From assembly GCF_003001995.1 (NCBI RefSeq), contig NZ_PVNB01000005.1:1-64000 (forward strand): a DNA stretch of 64,000 nucleotides. Reading direction: 5' to 3'. A program made the position numbers and the translations under genes. Each line of letters starts with the position of its first letter. The stretch's first letter is position 1. The notes beneath the pieces were generated by a model, which saw only the letters and a list, made by a program, of their open reading frames with translations, did not search any database and was not told the origin of the DNA. Below, piece after piece: positions 34,328 through 43,567 of this stretch. The DNA comes from Orenia metallireducens. Lineage in GTDB: Bacteria; Bacillota; Halanaerobiia; Halobacteroidales; Halobacteroidaceae.

Positions 34328-35590
34328 TTAATACCCTAATATCTCACGAATCTCTTTATACTCTCTTCCTTGATCCTCTAAGATAAGCTCCCTTGGATAG
34401 TAAAGATTATACATGACCTCTCTTTTACCTGCTATAGCCTTCACTGGATCTGACAGCTGAGAGAGCTCTTTTATACTTCCGCTCTTACTCTGCAAATAGA
34501 TTGGATTCTTGCTATGCTCATCCTCTGGCTGATAGTAATCATAAGGAATATGATAGGGATGATCTATAACTAAGTAATATTTAGGGTTGATTCCTACCTT
34601 CTCAAATAATGGTACTAACCTTTCGTATAATCCATCCTTATCTTCACATTCGATTCTCTTTAAGAGTCTGCGGTCTAAGATTCTAGAGCTTAAATCAGCT
34701 AAGATCGGATCAGAACAATCTCTCCATTCTTGAAAGAGTGTCAAGATTAAAGAATCATCTAATTTTAAATAATCTGCTATATTTATCTTCCCTTTTAGCA
34801 CATTTCTCAGACTCTCTGGTAGATAAAAGTCAAACCCTTTTTCGAAGAGATCAAGCACTCTTTCAAATATCTTCTTTAAAATTATCTCTCCACTACGGTT
34901 GGTCGGATGGAAATAGACCTGCCAATACATAGCATAACGTGCTAGGATATAAGCTTCAATAGAGTGCATCCCTGCTTCTCTAAATAGAATCTGCCCTTCA
35001 GTAGGCTTCATTACCCTAATAATTCTATCTAAATCAAAATCCCCATAAATAACCCCAGTTGCTTTAGAGTCCCGTAATAGATAGTCCATCCGATCAGCAT
35101 CAATCTGGCTTGAAACTAGACTAACTATCAGCTTATTAGGATGCTTCCCATCTAAGACCTGTACTACCTCATCAGCAAAATCAGGACTAACCTCTGATAA
35201 TATCCTATTGACTTCACTATCAGCAGCTATAATTCTCTTGCTCCACAGCTCATGGTTACCACCAAAGACACTCTCTAAGGAGTGGGAGAAAGGGCCATGA
35301 CCTATATCATGTAATAAAGCAGTAACCTTGCATAATAACTCTTCTTTCTTAGATAATACTAACTCTCCTTTACGGGCTAGCTTTGATAGAATCTTTCTCA
35401 TCACCTCATAAGTTCCTAAAGAGTGAGCAAATCTACTATGCTCAGCACCATGATAGGTTACATAAGCTATACCAAGCTGTTTAATTCTTCTTAACCGCTG
35501 CATCTCCTTACTATCAATTAAGTCTAAAATCACTTGGTCATAGACATATACAAAGTTATGTACTGGATCTTTAAAGACCTTTTCTTTCAA
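34328..35590 (-). CDS. HD-domain phosphohydrolase (dGTPase-like)
   Basis: 420 residues of the COG1078 (YwfO-type) HD family. It has FKDPVHNFVYVYDQVILDLID at the start, RLRRIKQLG, HSRFAHSLGTYEVM and the metal site LLHDIGHGPFSHSLE. SSQIDADRMDYLLRDS is the second metal/substrate block. Relatives hydrolyse (d)NTPs or nucleotides. The start is TTG with a strong AGGAGG site seven bases upstream. Single gene in this strand run. Confidence 0.9.
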   Translation of the reverse strand: MKEKVFKDPVHNFVYVYDQVILDLIDSKEMQRLRRIKQLGIAYVTYHGAEHSRFAHSLGTYEVMRKILSKLARKGELVLSKKEELLCKVTALLHDIGHGPFSHSLESVFGGNHELWSKRIIAADSEVNRILSEVSPDFADEVVQVLDGKHPNKLIVSLVSSQIDADRMDYLLRDSKATGVIYGDFDLDRIIRVMKPTEGQILFREAGMHSIEAYILARYAMYWQVYFHPTNRSGEIILKKIFERVLDLFEKGFDFYLPESLRNVLKGKINIADYLKLDDSLILTLFQEWRDCSDPILADLSSRILDRRLLKRIECEDKDGLYERLVPLFEKVGINPKYYLVIDHPYHIPYDYYQPEDEHSKNPIYLQSKSGSIKELSQLSDPVKAIAGKREVMYNLYYPRELILEDQGREYKEIREILGY

Positions 35591-35667
35591 ATTATCAACC
35601 TCCTTTAGCTCTAAGTTAGCTATCTATCTATCTATGAATTCCAGTTTAAATATAATACTATGTGGGT

Positions 35668-35812
35668 ATATTGCAATAGTTTTGCTACTAGCTTATAGCT
35701 ACTGGTTATTAGCTAAGACCTTAAAAGCTAAAGGCTAGAAGCCAGCAGCGGATTTATCACAAAGGGCTTGTTTTTAGCCCTGAAGGAGTAGCTAATAAAA
35801 AAGTGTCGTAAT
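35668..35812. repeat. palindromic intergenic element, copy 6
   Basis: Ends ATATTGCAATAGTTTT and AAAAAGTGTCGTAAT. The core is different from other copies and itself contains inverted segments (TAGCTTATAGCTACTGGTTA). It fills most of 35591-35893. Confidence 0.5.
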
Positions 35813-35852
35813 CTCTCTATATAATTTCATTTAATAATCCAAAATATCAATA

Positions 35853-35882
35853 AAGATAGCTGATAATTTTATCAGCTATCTT
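35853..35882 (-). terminator. terminator of the ABC-2 operon
   Basis: 13-bp stem AAGATAGCTGATA/TATCAGCTATCTT (35853-35865 with 35870-35882). The following tract is T-rich but interrupted. Confidence 0.65.
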
Positions 35883-35893
35883 ATTGATTCACT

Positions 35894-36655
35894 TTAACTT
35901 TTAACCTTATAGCCGATTTTGAATAGATAAGTAACTAATAGCAATAATCCTACAGCTAGTCCCCCAATTATCACCAATGAGAAGCTAGGATTGACATCAG
36001 ACTGACCTATAAAGGCATATCTAGTAGCATCTACCATATAGAAGACTGGATTGAATAAGGAAACCTTACTCCAAATACCAGGTAGCCCTTTGACAGAATA
36101 GAATACTCCACTTAAAAAGGTTAAGGGTGTGATAAAGAAATTCGAGAAGATTGAGACATGGTCAAACTTCTCAGCCCATAAGCCTGCAATAATTCCTAAC
36201 AAGGAAAATATAGAAGAGACTAAAAAAGCAAACAAGAGTGCCAATAAAGGGTGGACAATCTCTCCTCCATAAAATAGGATAGACACCAAATAGATTACAC
36301 TTCCTACTAGCATACCTCTGACAATTCCACCGATCATAAAACCTAAAGTAAGTTCAATATAGGAGAAAGGAGCTAATAAGAAGTCAACAATATTGCCATT
36401 ATACTTCGCCCCAATCAAGGATGATGATGTGTTGGCAAAGGAATTTTGAATCAAGCTCATCATAATCAAGCCAGGAACGATAAAACTAATATAAGGGATT
36501 CCATATCCCACAACTTCTCTGCTCTTAAAAGAGTAAGAAAAGATAATCAAATATAATCCAGTTGAGATTAAAGGAGCAAAGATAGTCTGAATAGCAACCT
36601 TAGAAAACCTAGATACCTCTCTTTTAACAAGACTATAAAAGGTAATACTATTCAT
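35894..36655 (-). CDS. ABC-2 type transporter permease
   Basis: About 253 residues with six membrane helices and the ABC-2 signature region around NPVFYMVDATRYAFIG. It resembles NodJ/DrrB-type permeases. ATG 36655 follows AGGAGGTGATAG and overlaps the ATPase gene by 8 bp, as in translationally coupled pairs. It probably exports a lipid, drug or polysaccharide precursor; the substrate is not evident. Confidence 0.9.
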   Translation of the reverse strand: MNSITFYSLVKREVSRFSKVAIQTIFAPLISTGLYLIIFSYSFKSREVVGYGIPYISFIVPGLIMMSLIQNSFANTSSSLIGAKYNGNIVDFLLAPFSYIELTLGFMIGGIVRGMLVGSVIYLVSILFYGGEIVHPLLALLFAFLVSSIFSLLGIIAGLWAEKFDHVSIFSNFFITPLTFLSGVFYSVKGLPGIWSKVSLFNPVFYMVDATRYAFIGQSDVNPSFSLVIIGGLAVGLLLLVTYLFKIGYKVKS

Positions 36656-37571
36656 CTCTATCACCTCCTAAATTAGTCAATTTGATAAAGACATCTTCTA
36701 GTTTTGCACTCTCAATATTCATATCAACAATATGTAAGTCTAAATTATTAATAAATTTGAGCAGATCATTTAAATCATTCTTGCTTGCCTCTATCTCAAT
36801 TCGATTCTCCTCTTCATCTATTTTACAGCTTGTTCCTTCTAATTTTTCAGCCAGTCCAATAACTGAGTCAGCAAATTTAACACTAACCACCTTTTTGTCA
36901 ATAGAATTGATTAAGTTTTCTTTAGTATCAATTTTTACTATCTCACCTTTATTCATAATTGCAATCCGATCACATAAGGTCTCTGCCTCTTCTAAGTAAT
37001 GAGTAGTTAGAATAATCGTCTTTCCCTGACTATTTAACTTAATAACATAATCCCACAAACTATTTCTCAACTCTACATCTACCCCTGCTGTGGGCTCATC
37101 TAAGACGATTATCTCTGGGTTATGGACTAAGGCTTTAGCAATTAATAGCCTTCTTTTCATCCCACCAGATAATTGGCGTGGTCCTATCTCCGCTTTATCA
37201 GTCAGATCTAACGCCTTTAGAAGTTCATTAATCTTCTCATCATTATTCTTGATTCCAAAGTAGCCAGATTGAATCTCAAGGGTCTCTCTGACATTAAAAT
37301 AAGGGTCAAAAGTAACCTCTTGAGGAACAATTCCTAAAGACTTCTTAGTTTCTCTATAATTAGAGATAATATCCTTGCCTAAAACAGTAATTCTCCCAAA
37401 ATCCTTATTAACTAAACCTCCCAAAATTCCAATCAAGGTACTCTTTCCAGCTCCATTAGGTCCTAATAAGCCAAAAAATTCCCCTCGATTAATCGTTAAA
37501 TTGATATCTTTTAATGCTTCTAAATCTCCATACTTCTTATTAATATTTTGAATTTCAATAGCAACTGACAT
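36648..37571 (-). CDS. ABC transporter ATP-binding protein
   Basis: About 307 residues from ATG 37571 (GGAGGAGG upstream). Walker A GPNGAGKST, signature LSGGMKRR, Walker B IIVLDEPTAGVD and switch TTHYLEEAE are all present; the C-terminal domain is of the DrrA/NodI sort. It energises the adjacent ABC-2 permease. The pair forms a two-gene operon. Confidence 0.93.
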   Translation of the reverse strand: MSVAIEIQNINKKYGDLEALKDINLTINRGEFFGLLGPNGAGKSTLIGILGGLVNKDFGRITVLGKDIISNYRETKKSLGIVPQEVTFDPYFNVRETLEIQSGYFGIKNNDEKINELLKALDLTDKAEIGPRQLSGGMKRRLLIAKALVHNPEIIVLDEPTAGVDVELRNSLWDYVIKLNSQGKTIILTTHYLEEAETLCDRIAIMNKGEIVKIDTKENLINSIDKKVVSVKFADSVIGLAEKLEGTSCKIDEEENRIEIEASKNDLNDLLKFINNLDLHIVDMNIESAKLEDVFIKLTNLGGDRDE

Positions 37572-37964
37572 CCGCAACCTCCTCCTTTATTAATATAATA
37601 ACTCTTCAAAGTAAAATAATCAAAAATTTAATTTAATTTCAATGTAAAATATTAAGTTAATCTATATATATGAAGAATTTAATTTTTTCATAATAAATTT
37701 AGAGATTAAAAAGATTATAAGAATTTAAAATCAAAAAATCTATTAGACGCAGATTTACACAGACTAAAAGAAAACTAAAATATAAAAAAATAAAATTATT
37801 AAAAGTTTTAAGTCAGAATTTAATCAGATTTTAGTTTGCGTCAGAAAAAGGTTTTGATTTATATCTTTTATGAAAATCATTAATTCAATCTATATAGTTT
37901 AGCTAGGTAGAAAAATAAAGAGGGGGATTATGAGAAAAATAACAGGGTTATCAGAGGTCTTGGA

Positions 37965-39020
37965 CTAATTTTTACTTGATAGCAAATAACCTATACTTAT
38001 TATTAATAAAATAGGAATTTGAATCACTAAATATCCTACTACATAATAATTAGTATTAAGAAATTTAATTATAGGGACTTGACTTTTAAAGATAGATATC
38101 GCTAATATCATAATAGAAAAGGGAATAATTATTTTCTTCCATCTATTTAATTCAAACCATTCAGCTATACTTTTGATACTAATAAAATAATATAATGAAA
38201 TTTTTACGATATTTCCAGAAATCCAAGCTACAAAAATAATAACACCTAAGCCCTCTATAATTAATGTGCCTAGACTATAAAAAGGATAACTTAATATAGA
38301 AAGTAAATTAATATCAAAAACCAAAATACAGATAACAATTAAAATAGTGATCAATAATTGACTGAATAGACTCCCTAATAGACTTGATTTAATCGCTTTA
38401 TTATTATCCTTAAAGAAAGGTTTAAGAAATAATAAAACGATGGAGGGTAATATAAACCAACTAAAAGCATAAATACTACCTTTAAATATCTGATTAAAAT
38501 CTATAAGTATAGATTTTAATCTATCTTCATAGTTTGGATAGTTTAATAACATAACAATTAAAATCACCATAATCAATAATGATGATGTTAATAAAGCAAC
38601 TCGTGCTATATTCTCTATCCCAGCATAGACAAAATAGACAATTAATAATGTAATTCCTATCCAAATACCGATAATAAAGCTTCGAGGCATAAAAAATTCA
38701 ATAAACTCAATAAGCTGATTTAATAAGGTAGTGGTATCATAAATTATCATAGAGAGATAAGGAAAAATTATTATTCTTCCTAATAATGGTCCAAAGATAT
38801 CTTTAACATCTTCAACTATACTTTTATTGGAAAAACCACAGCCTAATTTTAATATAATATATTGTAACACTAACCCTACAATTCCAGCAACTATAACAGT
38901 AATCCATGCTGTCTCTTGGGCAAGACCAACTTCAACTGCAGGAACCCATAGAATAATTGTTGGTATAATAATTGCTATTACTAAGCAAAAAATTTGCTCT
39001 GAACTAATCTTTTCTTTCAT
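37965..39020 (-). CDS. GerB-type spore germination permease 6
   Basis: About 351 residues from ATG 39020 (MKEKISSEQIF) behind AGGAGAGG. Same fold and sequence style as permeases 2-4 (WIGITLLIVYFVYAGIENI). It stands alone between the ABC operon and the CODH cluster. The upstream side of the ABC genes (37572-37964) is AT-rich, with fragments such as TTAGACGCAGATTTACACAG but no gene. Confidence 0.9.
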   Translation of the reverse strand: MKEKISSEQIFCLVIAIIIPTIILWVPAVEVGLAQETAWITVIVAGIVGLVLQYIILKLGCGFSNKSIVEDVKDIFGPLLGRIIIFPYLSMIIYDTTTLLNQLIEFIEFFMPRSFIIGIWIGITLLIVYFVYAGIENIARVALLTSSLLIMVILIVMLLNYPNYEDRLKSILIDFNQIFKGSIYAFSWFILPSIVLLFLKPFFKDNNKAIKSSLLGSLFSQLLITILIVICILVFDINLLSILSYPFYSLGTLIIEGLGVIIFVAWISGNIVKISLYYFISIKSIAEWFELNRWKKIIIPFSIMILAISIFKSQVPIIKFLNTNYYVVGYLVIQIPILLIISIGYLLSSKN

Positions 39021-39172
39021 CCAAGAACCTCTCCTAGCAATCAATTTAAATAATCTAGTTAAATAAAGGAGAAATACAGACTAACTTTCTGTTTCTTTCT
39101 GATAATTAACTATCTTATAATTTGAGATATCCTTAGTTTATTCAAACTATGTTACTATTATCCAATACAAGT

Positions 39173-39201
39173 AAAAAAAGACCTCGAAAGCTTCGAGGTC
39201 T
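39173..39201 (-). terminator. terminator of the CODH operon
   Basis: Stem AGACCTCGAA/TTCGAGGTCT (39179-39188 with 39192-39201) followed by seven T on the minus strand. Confidence 0.88.
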
Positions 39202-39205
39202 AAAC

Positions 39206-40456
39206 TCAATAACTAAAAACTCCATCCTTATTCTCTTTAAAGAAGTCAGCATAGCTTAGATTGAAGAGATTATCTAATCTATCATTTAGGTCTATTCTAT
39301 CTTTAATCAACCTGCCATAAACACCAGAACCATCAATCTCTCCTTGGAAGATTGCTCCCTTTAATTTATTACCTTCTAGAATCAACTTTTGATAATTATC
39401 CTTATCCTCTATAAACAAAATCTGATAGCTATCATCTTCAACCTCAATTAAACCATAAGTAATAGTTGATAAACCTAAAAATCTCATTGAATTTTGATAA
39501 GCAAAATTATCACTAAGCTTGGTACTAATACCTGCCATATTAGAAGCAGCTACCTCTCCTTGCTTAGTAGCTAAAGGCCAAATCGGAGTTAAAGTTAACT
39601 CATTACTAAATAACTCCTGAGATTGAGCTACATCACCAGCTGCATAAATATCCTCTAGATTAGTCTGCTGATGCTTATTCACTACTATTCCTTGATCTAC
39701 TTCTATATCTGTTTCTTTGATTAAATCTATATTAGGTCTAATACCTGTAGCTACTACAATTAACTCTCCAGCTATTATCCTATCATCGGCCAACTCCAAC
39801 CCTACAACAGAATTATTATCATCAACCAAGACCTTCTTAGCCCTAGCACCAATAACTATCTCAATTCCCTTCTCTTCAAACCTAGTTTGGTATCTAGAAG
39901 CTGCTTTAGCATCTAACTGTAATGGTAAGATTCTATCTGCCATCTCAACAATAGTTACTTTAACTCCTAGCTCAGCCAATCCTATCGCTGCATCTACTCC
40001 TACCAGTCCTGCCCCAATAACTATCGCTTGTTGGATCTCTTCTGCTTTCTCTTTAATCTCTAGAGCATCATCTAAATTCCTTAAACCATAAATACCTTCA
40101 GTTTCATCTAAATTGTTAATAGGTGGGAAAAAGGAGCTTGCTCCTGTAGCTAATAATAACTTATCATAAGCAACATTTTCTCCATCTTCTAAGAGAAGTA
40201 ATTTTTGCTTAGGTAGAACAGAAGTAACAGACTTTCCTTTAAGCCAATTAATCTTATTCTCTGTAAAAAAGTACTTTGGGGTAAAGTCTAATTGCTCTAC
40301 ATCTCTCTGCCCACCAATTAGATAATGGAGCATACAGCGAGAGTAGACCTTAGTATCCTTAGAGATGATAGTTATCTCACTATCATCATCCAACTCCCTT
40401 AGCTTCTTAGCAGCACTAATTCCTGCTGCACTAGCACCTACAATTACATATTTCAT
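39206..40456 (-). CDS. FAD/NAD(P) oxidoreductase linked to CO dehydrogenase (FNOR)
   Basis: 416 residues. FAD-binding GASAAGISAAKKL at the N-terminus, NAD-binding VIGAGLVGVDAAIGLAELG in the middle, and IYAAGDVAQ late: the pyridine-nucleotide-disulphide oxidoreductase fold of the rubredoxin/ferredoxin reductase class. It follows cooF with a 4-bp overlap. The cooS-cooF-FNOR set is known in several anaerobes and is thought to pass electrons from CO to NAD(P) or to detoxifying enzymes. Confidence 0.88.
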   Translation of the reverse strand: MKYVIVGASAAGISAAKKLRELDDDSEITIISKDTKVYSRCMLHYLIGGQRDVEQLDFTPKYFFTENKINWLKGKSVTSVLPKQKLLLLEDGENVAYDKLLLATGASSFFPPINNLDETEGIYGLRNLDDALEIKEKAEEIQQAIVIGAGLVGVDAAIGLAELGVKVTIVEMADRILPLQLDAKAASRYQTRFEEKGIEIVIGARAKKVLVDDNNSVVGLELADDRIIAGELIVVATGIRPNIDLIKETDIEVDQGIVVNKHQQTNLEDIYAAGDVAQSQELFSNELTLTPIWPLATKQGEVAASNMAGISTKLSDNFAYQNSMRFLGLSTITYGLIEVEDDSYQILFIEDKDNYQKLILEGNKLKGAIFQGEIDGSGVYGRLIKDRIDLNDRLDNLFNLSYADFFKENKDGVFSY

Positions 40457-40902
40457 ACTCTTCCCTCCCCTACTTCAATTAATTCTATTGCTCCCATAGG
40501 ACAGTTTTCAACACAGGCTGTTTCTTCCTTATCCTTACATAAATCACACTTAAAAGCCACATTAGTTTGAGTATCCTTCTTAATCATTCCATAGGAACAG
40601 CTCATTACACACATCCAACAACCAGCACATCTATCCTGATCTAAGGAGACAATTCCACTCTCTTTATCCTTAGTTAAAGCACCAGACATACAGGCTTCAA
40701 CACATTCTGGATCATCACAATGGCGACAGAAAAGTGGAGATAGTTCCCCCTGATTACTCTGTTTAACTAAATTAGCACTTTGATTAGTAGTATCTGATAA
40801 ATTTAGACTATCAATATCAGTATTATTACTTTTAGCCATACAAGCTAACACACAGCCTTTACAGGCTTCACATAGATCACGATCAATATATATTCTCTTC
40901 AT
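40453..40902 (-). CDS. cooF: CooF-like polyferredoxin
   Basis: 149 residues with four Cys groups for up to four [4Fe-4S] clusters: CEACKGCVLAC, CRHCDDPECVEAC, CAGCWMCVMSC and CDLCKDKEETACVENC. It carries electrons from CooS to the FNOR. Starts behind AAGGAGG and overlaps the FNOR gene by 4 bp. Confidence 0.92.
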   Translation of the reverse strand: MKRIYIDRDLCEACKGCVLACMAKSNNTDIDSLNLSDTTNQSANLVKQSNQGELSPLFCRHCDDPECVEACMSGALTKDKESGIVSLDQDRCAGCWMCVMSCSYGMIKKDTQTNVAFKCDLCKDKEETACVENCPMGAIELIEVGEGRV

Positions 40903-40952
40903 AAGATTATAAAGTCCCTCCTTTAACTTAGTGAAAATTCAGACTTTTTTAA

Positions 40953-40980
40953 TAAGACCTGTGATTTATCACAGGTCTTA
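40953..40980 (-). other. intercistronic hairpin between cooS and cooF
   Basis: Perfect 13-bp stem TAAGACCTGTGAT/ATCACAGGTCTTA with a 2-base loop. Neither strand has a T-run after it, so it looks like an mRNA processing or stability element rather than a terminator. Confidence 0.6.
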
Positions 40981-40989
40981 CTCTTAAAA

Positions 40990-42900
40990 CTAAGCTGGAC
41001 GTTGACACTCATCTTCATTTTCCAATCCTAGATTAGTTCTTCTATCTAAAATAATCTCTTCTAACTTATCAGCACTACTCTCAATTTCAGTGTCTATAAT
41101 CAACTGACCTCCAGTAATTTCAGGTAAGCTCTTAGTTAGAGTATCGACTATAATCTCACTTCCTGTGACAAATGGAGGTAAAGCTAAGTGTAATGGTAAT
41201 CCTAGTGCCAATCCAAAGGCACCATCAGCTAAGGCCTGCTCCTCTAACCATTGAGGAGCTGATAATACTGCTGGAAGTTGTGGTAAATCAACATCCAATG
41301 CTTTAGCTAACTCCACAGCAACCTGCTCTACCCGACCAATTGATAAACAAGGTCCAAAGTTCAATACAGGAGGTATGCCTAACTCTTCACAGACCTCTCT
41401 TAAATTATCTCCTGCTAAACTAGCAGCACTAGGAGAGACCAATCCACAATTCTCTAAGCCTCCTGTTGTACAACCAGCTGATAAGACTAAGATATCACGC
41501 TTGATTAGCTCCTTAGTCAATCCTACTGAGAAGACATCATGTCCTTTGGCTGTCAAGTTAGAACATCCTACTACAGCAGCTACACCTTTGATCTTACCAC
41601 TAGCAATTAAATCAATTAATGCTTTGTAATTTCCTCCTAAGAACTTACGTAATGACTTCTCACTAACACCAGTTACTACATCATCATAACCATGATCCTT
41701 TGGAATATCAATCTCAACCTGGCTACGGCGATTCTGATAGCTCTCTACTGCTGCTTTAATCAGCTTATCAGTAATTTCAGGTGCTTTAGCTGGATCAAAC
41801 TTAATCATCTCCGCACTAGCTTTCTTAGCCACATCATCAATTGCAATCATCTTGACATCATACTCTTGAGCTACTAACTCTAAACCTGGAATAGTACAGT
41901 TAAATTCTGATACTATCAAGTCAATACCACCAGTAGCTACTAAAGCCTCACTAGTATAGTTATTACCAGCATGACCTGCAAAGACATCCTTGTAATGTGC
42001 CCCACGTAGTTGCAAATCTTGACCTACACAGGTTGAACCAACTATCTTAAATCCTTTTGCTCCAGCCTCTTGAGCCAGCTTAGTAGCTTCTTTTGTCACT
42101 AAAGCATCCTGTAAATGGGCAATCATTGTATGCTGATGACCTGTTATTACAATATTGATATAATCTTCATCTACAACCTTGAACCCAACCTTATCTTGAG
42201 TTATTTCTGGCTCCCCTAACATTACATCATTAAGCAAATTAGTCATATGTAGTCCATACAATCCTGTAGAGATTCCTAAGTTAAGCACATGCATTAACAT
42301 ATCCACTGGATCACTAGATAGGTTAGTGCTAGTCTTCACAAGGGCATCAAAAACTTCTGATTTAGCTCCCCCTGGCATAATATCTAGCTCTTTCCACTTC
42401 TTAAGCCTTGGTTCATAAGCCAGTTTCTCTACTAACTCCATCTTCTGATAACGAGGCTTATATAGATCAGCCAATACCTTCTCGGCTACTTGAACTGCTT
42501 TATCATTTACATCTTCAGCCTCAACTTCAAAAAGCTCAGCCAATTCATCTAACATCTCTAACCCCTTTAACTCTGTAGCATAATTACCTAGACCTGCTTC
42601 TCTTAAATTATTAGCTGTATTCTCAACTACATGAAGATAACAGGCTGCTCCTGCAGCTACATTTCTTAGGAAATTGCGAGATACAATCGTATCAGCATCG
42701 GCACCACAGACTCCTCTTGGTGATTTAGGAGTAATACGACAAGGTCCATTAGAGCAGAGACGACAACAAACACCCTTCTTTCCAAAACCACATTTCACAG
42801 ATTGCTTAGGTTCACGATTGAATGAAGTCTCCAAATCTGGCTTACTATCCAAAAAGTCACATAACCTACAATCAGCAGAAGTACATCTTTCTTTAACCAC
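40990..42900 (-). CDS. cooS: anaerobic carbon monoxide dehydrogenase, catalytic subunit
   Basis: 636 residues, the usual length. N-terminal cysteines CTSADCRLC...CGFGKKGVCCRLC...C form the D and B clusters. C-cluster ligand regions visible are GHQHTMIAH, STCVGQD, EFNCTIPG, VVGCSN, SAGCTTGGLENCG and NFGPCLSIGR. It oxidises CO to CO2. There are no acetyl-CoA synthase genes nearby, so it serves redox or CO detoxification. GTG start behind GGGGGAT. Downstream of an Rrf2 regulator with operators in between. Confidence 0.96.
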   Translation of the reverse strand: MVKERCTSADCRLCDFLDSKPDLETSFNREPKQSVKCGFGKKGVCCRLCSNGPCRITPKSPRGVCGADADTIVSRNFLRNVAAGAACYLHVVENTANNLREAGLGNYATELKGLEMLDELAELFEVEAEDVNDKAVQVAEKVLADLYKPRYQKMELVEKLAYEPRLKKWKELDIMPGGAKSEVFDALVKTSTNLSSDPVDMLMHVLNLGISTGLYGLHMTNLLNDVMLGEPEITQDKVGFKVVDEDYINIVITGHQHTMIAHLQDALVTKEATKLAQEAGAKGFKIVGSTCVGQDLQLRGAHYKDVFAGHAGNNYTSEALVATGGIDLIVSEFNCTIPGLELVAQEYDVKMIAIDDVAKKASAEMIKFDPAKAPEITDKLIKAAVESYQNRRSQVEIDIPKDHGYDDVVTGVSEKSLRKFLGGNYKALIDLIASGKIKGVAAVVGCSNLTAKGHDVFSVGLTKELIKRDILVLSAGCTTGGLENCGLVSPSAASLAGDNLREVCEELGIPPVLNFGPCLSIGRVEQVAVELAKALDVDLPQLPAVLSAPQWLEEQALADGAFGLALGLPLHLALPPFVTGSEIIVDTLTKSLPEITGGQLIIDTEIESSADKLEEIILDRRTNLGLENEDECQRPA

Positions 42901-42919
42901 TATAAATCCCCCTTATAAC

Positions 42920-42936
42920 TATACTGTTTTTGTATA
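42920..42936 (-). promoter_or_regulatory. degenerate Rrf2-type operator near the cooS start
   Basis: TATACT-N5-TGTATA, a weaker version of the two perfect sites upstream, 20-36 bp before the cooS start codon. Confidence 0.45.
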
Positions 42937-42968
42937 CTTTTAGTTAAAAATAAAATCCGAATTTCAAA

Positions 42969-42985
42969 TATACCTTTTCGGTATA
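42969..42985 (-). promoter_or_regulatory. Rrf2-type operator upstream of cooS
   Basis: Perfect palindrome TATACC-TTTTC-GGTATA. On the minus strand the right half runs into TATATT, a possible -10, as in the rrf2 promoter. Confidence 0.7.
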
Positions 42986-43021
42986 CTTTTAAACAGAATA
43001 TTTAGCCAATAGCCTAAACTA

Positions 43022-43438
43022 TTAGCTCTTCAATAAATCTGCAAAGCTATACTCATCTAACTTGCTAACAATTGTCTGTTGGACATCAAATAAAGCTCCA
43101 TGAATTTTGCATGTTCTACATGAACTACCATTTATCTTATTACACTCAGCAGGATCGATCAAGCAACGATTGACTACAATCGGTCCATCTACTGCCTCTA
43201 TTACATCTCTTAAGGTTATCTTAGCTGGGTCTAATGCTAAAGCATAGCCACCATTTTTGCCACGATAAGATTCAATAATCCTAGTTTGAGCCAACTCCCT
43301 AAAGATCTTTAAGAGAAATCTTTTTGGAATCTTCTCATCTTCACAGATAGTCTGTGCATCTACTATAGTTCCTTCTCCTTGCCTTGCTAAATATAATACA
43401 GCACGTAAGGCATAATCTGCTGCCTGACTTAGTCTCAT
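43022..43438 (-). CDS. Rrf2-family Fe-S transcriptional regulator
   Basis: 138 residues. Winged helix at the N-terminus (MRLSQAADYALRAVLYLA) and recognition region IPKRFLLKIFRELAQTRIIES. The C-terminal part has four cysteines in CLIDPAEC-x7-CRTC, suitable for a redox-sensing Fe-S cluster as in IscR/NsrR-type members. Lies just upstream of cooS in the same direction; palindromic sites sit at both promoters, so it probably regulates itself and cooS-cooF-FNOR. Confidence 0.88.
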   Translation of the reverse strand: MRLSQAADYALRAVLYLARQGEGTIVDAQTICEDEKIPKRFLLKIFRELAQTRIIESYRGKNGGYALALDPAKITLRDVIEAVDGPIVVNRCLIDPAECNKINGSSCRTCKIHGALFDVQQTIVSKLDEYSFADLLKS

Positions 43439-43484
43439 TTAATTACCTCATTTCTTAATCATAGAGCAACTTACTGACAATTAA

Positions 43485-43513
43485 ATTATACCAATCCGGT
43501 ATACTTATGTCAA
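43485..43513 (-). promoter_or_regulatory. rrf2 promoter with operator in its spacer
   Basis: Perfect -35 TTGACA (43508-43513), 17-bp spacer, perfect -10 TATAAT (43485-43490). The palindrome TATACC-AATCC-GGTATA (43487-43503) spans the spacer and the -10, an ideal repressor site. Confidence 0.85.
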
Positions 43514-43567
43514 TGATTGGATAAAATTATAAATGATTATCATTATCATAGTTATGTACTTCTAGCT

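Noticed and set aside
37740-37860. GACGCAGATTTACACAGACT and TTTGCGTCAGA as a possible inverted repeat
   Set aside because: Only short stretches pair and the arms cannot be aligned over their length.
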